Shown: positions 41,210 through 53,400 of the stretch, piece after piece
Layout: every line of letters begins with the position of its first letter
How positions within the stretch are numbered: the stretch's first letter is position 1
Source of the DNA: Lineus longissimus
Taxonomy: Eukaryota > Nemertea > Pilidiophora > Heteronemertea > Lineidae
DNA length: 64,000 bases
Assembly: GCF_910592395.1 (NCBI RefSeq)
Contig: NC_088315.1
Location: 15,235,808-15,299,807 of the forward strand
Direction of reading: 5' to 3'
The notes under the pieces: generated by a model
Told to the model about the DNA's origin: nothing
The model's database searches: none
The model's input: only the letters and a program-made list of their open reading frames with translations
Position numbers and translations under genes: made by a program

Positions 41210-44200
41210 CTGAAACACAAGGCCAAACATTACAATTCTCTCTAAAAAAAAAGAAAAAAAAAGGGGAAGGTCGTCCATAAACAATCTTAAGTTACCTATT
41301 CTTAAATTTTTATTGTTCTTGTTTCATTAAATGCATTATTCCTTCATAAATAGTTATCACCATTTCACTAATTTGAAAAACAAATAATAACCTCATGATT
41401 CACATGAGAAGTTGAAGTCACTTAGCTACCACGTCCGCCTCCTATTTCCCAGGTACCGTGATGTTTAACATAATTCACACCCTAAACAGTAGTATATAGG
41501 CTGGTTCCGGCTCTACGTCAGATTCCTACAAGTACACCTTCGCCAACAGCTGTAAGAAGTCTACCTTAACCGGTGTATCATGCCATGCCAAGATAACGCT
41601 ACATTACTATGCTCATAACTCAACTATTAATGGGTTATTAGTTGTTTAACATCTTCACTTAGCAAACGTCAGCATCTCTTACCTATTTCTGATGGTCGGT
41701 TTTACAACATCATTCTGACGTGCTCAATAGACATGCGGCATCAATTCGTTACACTCTTGGGTTAGTACCTAGTTAGAATATGGCATGCCACGGTTATCAA
41801 TAAGGTTAACGTTAATATAGTTTATATTAACAAATCAACAATAGGGCGAATGGAACCTTGGCTATTAATTACCACTCTTTTTCGTATTAAACACAAATTG
41901 TGCAACTGGTGTTATGATTGTTGGTTGTCATGATTCCAGCTTTATGATGGGTACGGTTAGTGTGAATTTTATATTGTGTTCCTCCACAAACGGTTACTGT
42001 TTTTTTTTTCAGGTGGAAAAAACGATTCATCATGGTAACAAATACGATTTTTCGTAAAGATTAATATGTTCAGCGAATAATTTTTTTTTCATCCATATTT
42101 CATATTGTAACAGCGTTGAAGGTTCCAAGAGTCAACAGCACCGTGAAATGGGCTTCTTGACTTGAAATCTCAACCGTGGTCACTTATGGTTGTTGATCGA
42201 ACCAATTGTTTACATAGAAGGACTGGTATTCTCGTAAGTGGGGTACGTTGCCATCTGTTCTCCCTAAACACATGGATAACTTGTGGTCGAACATAAACAA
42301 ACCAGACAACCAGTTGTAATTTGTCAAAATTATTTTCCCATTTGTCTGGTCCTCGTTGCGATCCAGAAAAAAAAACCTAACTAAAACAGACCCGCAGCTG
42401 GTTAGTAATGGTACTCAAGGTTACCCTGCCATCATGACGTTCTCGAATGAAATTTCACTCCCAGCGTCATGGTGCCAGGCAAAAAAGAAAACAATTGTCC
42501 CACACTCTGTCTTTATCATCAAATTAGTCATGGGGCCATGACTCTTAGATTTAGTCGAGGGGAGCGTTTAATTGAAGCGTTTTGTCCTTTTTGAACAAAA
42601 ACAAAAGGAAGGCAAACAAATAAGGTGCAATCCACAGGCAGAGTAAGTAGCAGACCTCCTGCTACAGTTAATATATACCTTTGGTGAGAAGGGAATTTGG
42701 CCTTCAACGTCAGCGGACAGGTCGGCGCTCATATTATTCATAGGGGGTGCTGAAAGTTTAGTTATTAGTATGAACAAATGATTTCGATTTTTGAAATTGC
42801 GGTTATGTGAAAAGGGTATCACGTTATGTTATGTACTATATATATATATATATATATAAATACATTATCAAGTTATGAGGTCTTTTTCTGTATGAAACCT
42901 TTACTGTGGGGCATATCTCGCTGGTGGTCCATATATAATGCCCCACAATTTTTTCAACGTTTTTCAGACCCCTTTGGCCTCATGGGACACCGTAGTGTCA
43001 CTCTCCAATAACTCTGTTTTATACACACTTGTCCCGTTTTAGTTCCAACTTGCAGTCTAGATGGCACTACGTGTACTTTTGTCTTTGTGGGGCATATAAT
43101 TACTGCCCCACATATTTATCATCGATAGTGGGATTGAAAAATTTGTGGGATATATAATATGTTATAAATTTTTTAAGCGCTTGCAGGCAACTTTTACAGT
43201 GGTTTCTCTTTATCGCATCACTAAACAAACGAACATCGCTCTGTGAGGATGGCATTAGGCAGGTTATGGGGTCATTCAAGCATTATATTATGCAAACTTT
43301 TGGGGTATTTTAGACCCCCCATCTGGAAAGAACCCCTGCCCGTGTACGCCCCCCCCCCCCCCCCCAGCTGCGTATTTAATACTTGAACGACTCCTTATAC
43401 GTAGCCCAGAACCTCCAGACAGGCTTAAAAATGTGCGTATTTGGAATTAAATAAACTATGCCCAGATTTTGTCGTTTAGGAATGAGGTTCAATTATCATA
43501 TTCTCGGATTTTTTTCTGGGGGAGGCCCCAGACCCAGCCCCAGACCCAGGCTCTGTCACCCCCCCCCCCCCCCCCCCCGGCGCCCCACAATTTATGTACG
43601 TGCCCTGATTGGGCAGATCCCTTCCAAGTGTCACGCCTTTTAGCTCCGTTGCTCCAGCAGTCAGCGAGAAAAAAATATATTAGAGAAGTTCAGACTCCGA
43701 CTTAGCATTGTGATTGATTTAAACTGGTCATTTCGAGACACCTTTAATCCAACTAATTTGAAAACGGCTTCATACTATAGACCATATTTCCTGGTTAAAA
43801 ACTATGCAAACTATTCATTGGAAGTGTGCCTCAGCCACAAATAATGAAGTCGTATTCCAAGCCGGGGAGTGCTGGCTTCCGACTTGAAATACGACTTCAT
43901 TATATCCGCCATTATGCTAACGTCTAGATTAGAATTTCAAAAGTTCCTGTGGACAAAGATTTGGTTCAACAATATTTGAAAGTGTTCTTTAGTTCAACTC
44001 AGTCGAAAGCATCACTATAAGAAAAATGTGAGTCGGAAATTCACCATCGACCAAACGATGAAAATGGCAATATTTGATAGTTCTTGGGCATTAAAAGGGA
44101 ATGGATAAACACCCTGTTCATTTCTGTCCGCAGAAAGATACTGGTTTTAGTAAAAGCTTTTTATTGGGGAGAGTTTTGTCCATTAGGCTTTATGGTATAC

Positions 44201-45553
44201 CCCACAATTTTCACTCTCGTAGTTTTGCTTGATTTCAAGAAACGCATCGTCCAAAATTACCGTACAGTGCTGCCACCTTTGGACCAATTGAAAACAAAAT
44301 ATATGTGATTTTTTTACAAATGAAACCTGTCTTGTGGAGTATCTAAAACTACGGGACGTATTCAATGCCCCACAAATTATATACACTTTTGGGAATGGAC
44401 ATTTTCTACAAAATGAAACCTGTCCTGTGGGGCATCCAGAAATAGGGGGCATTTTTAATACCCTTCGAGATACCGGTTTCAGGGGCACAGCTAGTGAGAG
44501 GGGACAGGGCTCAGCACTATGCCCCCCCCCCCTCGCCCAGCGATCCCGACAAATTTTGTTTTTTATGCAAATATTGGCCGAAAATGGCAAAATAGTGCCC
44601 CAAAGCAGCAATTTATGTATTAGTGTTGCCATCCAGGGTCTGTCTGCAAATCTCAATCACATCCGCTTCTGCTTGTCTTTGATTTCATATCCACTACAAT
44701 TTATGGTCTCAAGAATGACAGTGGCAAGGAAAGTGCATTAACAGACGAGATTTGCAAATTTGTCTTTGGTGTAATACTCGCAAAGTTCCTAGATGACTAC
44801 GGCGAGACAAACCGTCATCTCAAACGAGACAATGCAGCTATAGATCAGATGGTGCCTACACAACGTGGGGTAGGGGGTTATTTCCAGAGATTGTCGCCTG
44901 TTATAGGACCACCATTCGTCTTGGCAACACATGGTGCATTATTTCGAGATGATTGAGATACTAGTAGATATCATTTTTAAGACACCATTGGTGGCCTCTT
45001 GTGTGTTAATTCCGTCGACATCATGTCTTCGGTAATGGATTGTGCTGTGTTATGCTGGTCTCCGATAATCTGTCCTCAACAACGTTGGTGGAGCTAGCTT
45101 TGTGCAGTCAAAAGTACCACGGGTTTTTATAGCTGCAAAGATGTCTCACCTCATTACCGTAAAACCTGCTTACCGCATGTTAGACACAGCCAGTGGTCAC
45201 CCGCATTAAAGGACGTTTTGATGTCCTCTGAATTACAATGATTCCTTTGTTAAAATGTGTCTTACGTAGTGCCGACTTTGAGATACCGAAGTTCTATTTC
45301 AGCAGCCCGATTCTGCAGTCTCTGCTAGAAATGGGCCCAAACTGTTTGCCATTGACCCGCTGTGGGTGCTAGTGTAGGCCTAGATGTAGAGGCTAGGCCC
45401 TAGTACCCGTCTTGTTAGTTTGGGTCCGGGCACATGCACGCGGCCATTGGCTTTAACCCTCGATCGATCCTGTCTTCATTTTCAGTTGTCAGTGTTTTGA
45501 GTGGTACACTGACAAGGAAGTCGTCTTTGTATTAAAATCCAACGATGTTGGTT
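41210..45553. other. Gene-poor stretch with dispersed repeats
   Basis: No supported ORF. Poly-C runs lie at 43349-43365, 43560-43578 and 44522-44532, and a (ta)n run at 42838-42858. Several copies of a motif built from tgtggggcatat and atgccccaca occur (about 42902-42950, 43085-43112, 44345-44440); related pieces recur at 54520, 59538 and 62660. Confidence 0.6.
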
Positions 45554-47127
45554 GTGACTAGGCCCTGTGTCGTCTCCTCCTCACCCACAATGTTGGTTGT
45601 GACTATACCTGATACGACCAGGTCTTGACCGTCCCTGTATTGTCTCCTCCTGATCACCCACAATGGTGGTTGTGACTTTGTCTGATACGATCAGGCCATA
45701 TTGGCAGTCCCTATGTCGTCTCCTTCTCGCCGACAATGTTGGTTGTGACTATGTCTAGGTCCTATTGACAGTCCCTGTGTCGTCTCCTTCTCACCGACAA
45801 TGTTGGTTGTGACTATGTCTAGGTCCTATTGACAGTCCCTGTGTCGTCTCCTTCTCACCGACACTAGTGGTTATGAACATCCCATGATTCCACAATGGTG
45901 GTTGTGACTATACCTGATACGATCAGGTCATATTGACAGTCCCTGTGTCGTCTTCTCCTCACCAACAATGTTGGTTGTGACTATGCCTAGGTACTGTTGA
46001 CAGTCCCTGTGTCGTCTCCTTCTCACCGACAATGTTGGTTGTGACTATATGCCTAGGTCCTATTGACAGTCCCTATGTCGTCTCCTTCTCACCGACAATG
46101 GTGATTATGACCATCCCATGCCTCCACAATGTTGGTTGTGACTATACCTGATACGATCAGGTCTTGACCGTCCCTGTATCGTCTCCTCCTATCACCCACA
46201 ATGGTGGTTGTGACTTTGTCTGATACGATCAAGCCATATTGGCAGTCCCTACGTCGTCTCCTTCTCACCGACAATGTTGGTTGTGACTATGCCTAGGTCC
46301 TGTTGACAGTCCCTGTGTCGTCTCCTTCTCACCGACAATGGTGGTTATGACCATCCCATGCCTCCACAATGTTGGTTGTGACTATACCTGATACGATCAG
46401 GTCATATTTACAGTCCCTGTGTCGTCTCCTCCTCACTGACAATGGTGGTTGTGACTATATGCCTAGGTCCTATTGACAGTCCCTATGTCGTCTCCTTCTC
46501 ACCGACAATGGTGGTTATGACCATCCCATGCCTCCACAATGTTGGTTGTGACTATACCTGATACGATCAGGTCTTGACCGTCCCTGTATTGTCTCCTCCT
46601 GATCACCCACAATGGTGGTTGTGACTTTGTCTGATACGATCAGGCCATATTGGCAGTCCCTATGTCGTCTCCTCCTCACCGACAATGTTGGTTGTGGCTA
46701 TGCCTAGGTCCTATTGACAGTCCCTGTGTCGTCTCCTCCTCACCGACAATGTTGGTTGTGACTATGCCTAGGTCCTATTGACAGTCCCTGTGTCGTCTCC
46801 TTCTCGCCGACAATGTTGGTTGTGACTATGCCTAGGTCCTATTGACAGTCCCTGTGTCGTCTCCTCCTCACCGACAATGTTGGTTGTGACTATGCCTAGG
46901 TCCTATTGACAGTCCCTGTGTCGTCTCCTCCTCACCCACAATGTTGGTTGTGACTATACCTGATACGATAAGGTCTTGACCGTCCCTGTATTGTCTCCTC
47001 CTATCACCCACAATGGTGGTTGTGACTTTGTCTGATACGATCAGGCCATATTGGCAGTCCCTATGTCGTCTCCTTCTCGCCGACAATGGTGGTTATGGCC
47101 ATCCCATGCCTCCACAATGTTGGTTGG
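45554..47127. repeat. Minisatellite, main unit 64 bp, about 24 units
   Basis: The commonest unit runs caatgttggttgtgactatg, cctaggtcctattgacagtc, then cctgtgtcgtctccttctcaccga. A variant unit carries cctgatacgatcagg, a near-palindrome, in place of cctaggtcc. Longer blocks mixing both unit types recur, so the array has higher-order structure. Minus-strand ORFs inside it are by-products of the repeat. It ends about 310 bp before the first exon of the SET gene. Confidence 0.9.
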
Positions 47128-47436
47128 TGAAGTCAGTCAGCAATAAACAAAAACAACTTCACTTCTTCCTTCCCGAATTATAGACTTTGTATAGCCTACT
47201 ATTAAGCCCATAAGTATAGATTTATAGACCCAGTAAAAATACCCCATTGCCCATAGCCCATGGAAGTATATAGCTGACTTCCCAAATCGCGAATTCCCTC
47301 TATAATAGACAATGGACCTACTGTGAGCTACAATGAGCTAGCTCCATAACCAGATGAAGTCACTTCGTTTTTTGCATCAAAACACGCTCGACTGTTTGAG
47401 ACGGCCCCCTCCATTTAGCTTTTACCTGGCAAGATA
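47128..47436 (+). promoter_or_regulatory. Presumed promoter and leader of the SET-recombinase gene
   Basis: Unique sequence between the minisatellite and the first ATG. No TATA box at a convincing distance was seen. Assigned by position only. Confidence 0.3.
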
Positions 47437-50400
47437 ATGAGACGATCCCCGCGACTCTCCCACTCAAACACGATGCATGCATCCAATATGGAAGTACGAA
47501 GCAGCATGAAGGTAAGTTTTGGTTATGCTCCTGATTGTTTATGTAGCCATCTATTTAATATGTGCCACAGGCCTGACGATGATAACAATCAAATCCTCTG
47601 CGGTATGTTCATAATGTTTTTTAATCGAAAAGTAGGGCCTAAGCCTAGATCTAATGCACCTTTTTCAATAATGTGTCAAAAACACGAGCCGACATGGCCG
47701 AGGCCGGGCGAGGGCGAGGCCGGCTGCTGTCTCAATGCTCAGTCAGTAGGGTCAACTCACTACAGATCTATGAATACCGCCTACAGACGCCAAACTTTCG
47801 GCTAACCCCATAATTTCGGACGGCCCACTTTTATATGTAGGCCTCTCCCGTATCCAAGCCCTTTGCCCACACCTTCTCATTCTCCCGCGAGTGATGCATG
47901 GTCATATGCGCGGAGCATGCATGTGATTTAGCATACTAGGTCATATGATGTAGTGTTCAGCTATGGCCACGCCCGAACGACCAGTGTAGAAGTTTGAACC
48001 ATGCTGATTTTATTTCTTGAACCAGAAGAGTTCATTGCAAGCTACCAGTTTCTCAGATAAAGAATATGACTTCACCGATTTGGAATACCACGGATTAAAC
48101 TGCATTTGTTTTTTTGATACTGATGACTTTCTTCTGGCTGTTGATTGGCTCATTGACACTGGGATGTCAATCCTATTACTGTTGCATCAACAATAAGTTA
48201 TTGCTGTGGCATGTACTCGAAATGGTAAGAATAAATGATTCAGGACAAGGCCAACATCCCTCATTAGTTGTGTTTGGAACTAAATTTTGTGCGGCCACCT
48301 CAATTACCAAAAATTAGTAAAAAAAAAATTAAAAAATTTTGGGCGTGGTGGCCCCAAAATTAAAAAGCCCCCTCCTTGGGATGGCGGCCCCTGGGGTCAG
48401 GGTGGCGGCAGGTACCCTGCTAATACTAATACTAGGAGTTGGAGAACACTGTAAACGTCCGAGTAATATCTCGATGGTAAGATAAAGTGGATGGCAACTT
48501 TTGACTGACATGACAGATAGAATAGATTAATAGCCAATGCAAGGAAATTCAGAAACATGTTATGTTAATTTAATAATAACCAATTTACAAATAACAATTT
48601 ATTATGTTGTGACATCACTGTACACCTGTTCACGTAGCTTGAGAGGGGGAGAGTTACATTGTGGCACTGCCTTAGGAATTAGAGACTGATTCAGGGTTCT
48701 GGCGGTGCCAGTGGTGGTCGGCAGTGGACCCTGTCCACTACACCACTTGGCAGAATACAGGAAAATCTGTCCACTTAATATACTTTTGTTTTAGCCAAGT
48801 TTCAAAAATTGTAAAAAAACAAAAAAGAACAAGCGTATTGTGTCTTTGAGCCATCCGAAAAGTTGGGTCCCGTGATTTTCACAGATTTGTAACGGTAAAA
48901 CTGAGAGCCACCATCGATCAAATTCATGCGCAGTGCAGTGGAGTCAGTTTTTCGCGCATAATGATCAGATGAATGAACCTCTTATAAATACATGTAATGG
49001 TAATGATGACCATATAATTTGTAGAACGTATAGTAAACGCGAGTTGCCTATATCTTGCCTGTCGTGCTACCACGGCTACAGTACGTTGACCGCGGCTGGA
49101 AATCGTTTGGTGGCGCAACGATCACTCCGCATAAATTATCTACGGGCTATTTACCCGATACGCTGCGTATCATCGATGAAGTATTTGGTCTCCCAGTCCC
49201 AGCATTACGGTGGCACGCACCGCTTTCACTTTAACAACGCAGCAGGCTTCCGTATTTGCCTTTTTCCAGATAAAACAACATAGAAATTGGGTCTCACTCT
49301 CAGATGCTTGGAAATCGCATATAGAGCCTTCTCAAATTCAAATATTTCTGGCATGTCTGGGGAGGGCCACCAGACCCCGGTTGGGCGGCGCACATCGGGA
49401 GCTTCACCTATGCTCTGTTTTCTGTCCACCTCTAATTTCAACCTGCCCTATGATTCAGTGTGTTAATCCCATACTTCGATTATCAATAAATACTTATTCT
49501 GAACTTTCTTTTCTTAATACAGACGAGGGGAAGGCGAGGTGAAAATGGTGCTGATTTTGAAAAGAAGGAAATGCTGGATTGTTGTAGTAGTCTCCAAATG
49601 AATTTTTTTGGTCCGAGAAAAGGTAGGATTATAGATCCATGCACTTGATTGGGGAAAACATTTCGAAGATGTCGCGTCACGGTAATGTAAAATGCATAGT
49701 GACACGACGACGGCCAACACTACGTCATGTAAACGTTGTCCCCAATCAAGTGCATGGATAGGAAGAAGCACATTTTCAAATTCCTTTGCATCATTCATTT
49801 CAGGTCATACAGGTTGTGATTCTGGGCAAAGAACATCTTTAATCCAAGTGCACAAACCAAACATATTTCTGAAAGTTTTAAGTCTAAAGTCAGTCTTTAC
49901 CCTAATGCCCCATGAAGAAATTTGGGATATGTTTACAACCATACAACAGGCAACAGAAAGTGTCTAACTACAATTAGGCCTATTTCTTCAAAATTGTACA
50001 TTTTCAGGTAGAGGTATAACTGCCACACACGATATAAAATCAGGAACATTTCTGCTGCGGTACTCTGGCGAACTCATTACAAGTGATGAGGGTGACCGTA
50101 GAGGGCTCCAGTACAAAAAAAGGCAACTGGGCAACTATCTATATTTTTTTTCCCACCGTGGAAAAGAATGCTGGTAAGGCAGTTCTTTAATACATATGAC
50201 ATGATTGCCTTTTGGATAGCTTAAAGGTTGGAATCACACTGACACTAGCGCTGATTAGCCAAGCTATCGACACTAGTAGTGACTAGCGTATATGGGTCTT
50301 TCCGTCATTTTGAATCCAGTAAACTGTGCAATAAACACTACAGGTGCAGCCTGAGCTGTTTACACATGGAACATGTACAAGGAAATGTGTGACTTCAGAC

Positions 50401-53400
50401 TATAGATGACTAGAAAATTTGCGTTTGCCAAACAGTGAGTTTGGAAAAAATTATGGCGATTTTGTGCTTGCCGATTGGCGAGTTCGTTAGCAAGCTCATG
50501 GGGTTAAGTACAATCTGCCGTACCAAAAATCATCATCTTCCACCATGATTACAAATGATTTATGTCGATTTTCTCAGCATTGATGCCACTTCAGAAGTGT
50601 GCCTGGCGAGACTAGTGAATGATGCCAAAGGGAGGGAGAGGAATGCCAAAGTGCAGAAGATGGTAACAAATGGTCAGCCTCATCTCTGCCTGTATTCCAC
50701 AAAAGAAATACAGAAAGGGGATGAAGTTGCGTATGATTACGGCGAGAAGGATTTGGAGTGGAGAAAGGTATGTTGTGGATCCAAAGATGATTAGTATGGG
50801 TGGTTATATTCCCGCAGATTTTCACATTTTCTGTAAATCAATTTTGTCTAGTTTACCCCCCTAAGACGCTTGGTGGCTCCCTTCCCCTTGTGTCGTTCCT
50901 AGTCCGGGAATCTGGTAAATTTACAAGTAAGATGACACCTGTGCACCTGTAGATGACAACATTGTCAAATTGAATGTGTGTTCAGTTGGGAGATTGATTC
51001 TTTTGGTTTTTTTGTTTATTTAACCGAAATACTCATACTCATAATACTTCTAAACTTATGGATTGTGCACAGTAGATAGTTTGGTTGACACTCACCCAGC
51101 TTCCCAGCTTGAAGATATTTTATCCTCAAAACGCTTGAACTTGTGAGCACTAGTTTATTGGACTCATTTTAATTTCAGGAGCCAGGAAAAACCATTGACG
51201 ATATTGATTCCTGTAAGTACAAGTAATAGTTTTGGCATGGTACCCCAAATAAAGGCCCTAATGAAAAATAATCGGGATATTCAGGGCAACTGCCCCCTAT
51301 AGAGCTCTAGCTGGGATTTTTGATGCATCCCAAAAATGCATTTTGGCATAGAGAAGTGTAGCATAAGAAACTGGTCTTCTTGAGAAGCTGATGTGACGAG
51401 CATGATCCGAGTGCTGACAACAGTGCATTATTAATATTCAGATAATCAATTCTGCTTTTAAAACAGTTTGGCAAAAGTGCTTATAATAGAACGTTGTCAT
51501 AATAGTTGTATTATACAACACAGTCAGCCGGCCACGGGCTGCTTTCAGGTGAATTCTCTGACCACTCTGACGTCATTTTTTGCTAATCAACATAATTTTA
51601 GGTGGCAATTTTGCGTGATTTGGCACAGTTTGGAAATTGCTTGTTATCTCTATCAATCCTGCAAACAACCCATGAAGCCGCATGGCATAGATTTATAATG
51701 ACCTTAGCATATAGGTGAAGTAAGACGGTGATTAATTTCAATTCGGCGTTTTAAGACGGGGTTGACCCCAAATTTGACATAAATTTTTTGAATATTTGTG
51801 CTTCTTCACCTGAATAGAAGATGAAAAATATGGTTGTCCAAGTTTGAAAGATCAATTTATCGTTATAAATGGTATCAATATCAACCTTTGTAAAAATGGT
51901 ATCATACTTTTATCAAACACTTGTTGTGGTGCAATGTTTTTGAATCGTGCCAGACTCATTCGATTTCAACTTTCCACCCCTAAAATCCTGATTGATGACA
52001 TTATCAAACACTTCTTGTGGTGCAAGGGTTTTGATTCATGCAGTTTGCCTGGTGTGAATATTCTATTCTAGTGGGCTCTTCACTTTCAGGGAGGCTGTTT
52101 CTAATCCAGCTCAATCATGACATCAGCCATGCCATTTGCGTTAGCCAACAGGGAGCCGAAGGAGTTGAACAGGTCAGTGTCTGACCTTTATTTATTTATA
52201 GTCTTTAGTTTTAAAGAGTCAGTAGATTAGAGCCACACTGCTTTGCATTATGCGTAGTCACACTCACAGCGAGCATTTAAAACTACCCAGAAACATCTGA
52301 GCCGAAATCGGGTCACTTATGACTTCTACTTTTTGTCTACTGGCCCATTTACGTTTTGCTGGCAAATCTGCCAAATATCGCATTGCATCGTTTTGTTTCG
52401 ATTCGTTAATGCCAGAAGAGTACGTGGTTCTCGCCTTGCGGGCACAGACCCTCTTTCCCCAACAATGTTCGCAAAGCTCCCCTTAAGTCGTGAATCGCAA
52501 ATAGCGGGTAAGCTAGGCGATCGTGTTCCTTTATTCACTCATTGTTGCTTCCATAGATCTAAAGCAGTATAACCCTAGATGAATACGTGCTTAGTTATCT
52601 CCACTGAAGAGAGACTGTGGTAGTCTCGGCCTTAGTGGAGATACCACAGCGCCTCTTCATACCATCCTTCCCGACGACCGCAGTCGTCCTCCACCCCACC
52701 CTCAACCCTCAAAATTATCATTCCTCTGGATCAGAGAATGTAGTCCGAATGAATCATCCGAATGTCCACAACTCCACTAATGGTCATGATCAGCTAGCCT
52801 GAACACTGACATAAAATTTAAAGTTAAGTCCGAAAAAAAGTAATCTCATAGGCATTGGCAATTATAGCATTTATATGTTGAAATAAATAAACAAGCACCA
52901 CAATGTAATATAATCTGTCCGACGTTTCAGTGTATTGAACCTTCTACTGGGAATTATAGCATTTATAGTCAACATTTCCTCTCCACAAAGCCTATCAAAA
53001 GTTGTTAATTCTGTTTAGTTTTATAATCATACCTAACCTTTTTGTACTTGCAGGCAAAACTCTTTACCAGGAGGACCTTAAGTATGATAATCCAACAAAT
53101 AGAAGCAACACCAGAATTTTTAATTGGCCTCGAAAACGTCCCTCAACTCTTGTTAACATTTAACGAGGTGAGTCATAAAAGGGCCATTTAGATGGCAGAT
53201 GAAAGGAATGCATTCAGATCTGATTCTGATGTAAACATAATGAACTGTCTTAAACACACTTCTCGTGCAATAAAGCTTGAGAGAAGAAGCTACGCTAATG
53301 CACCCAGGTAAAACGAATCTGGATTCAGTATCGATTTATGTGCCCATACTAAGGGGTCATGCCCAGTGTTATTTGTTCCAATCGCAGAGGTTGAACAAAA

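Noticed and set aside
43349-44532. Poly-C tracts as G-quadruplex or regulatory sites
   Set aside because: Simple homopolymer runs in a gene-poor stretch; no ORF or promoter nearby to give them a role.
46089-47086. Arg-rich minus-strand ORFs
   Set aside because: They are by-products of the minisatellite (unit 64 bp, varied) with no start context or conservation beyond the repeat.
48933-49283. 116-codon ORF in intron 1
   Set aside because: Does not fit exon phases of the SET gene and has no recognisable domain.
49803-49967. Possible exon after ttcag with a HTGCDSG motif
   Set aside because: Exons 2 and 3 join perfectly without it, and its frame ends in a stop. It may be an old transposase remnant, but evidence is thin.
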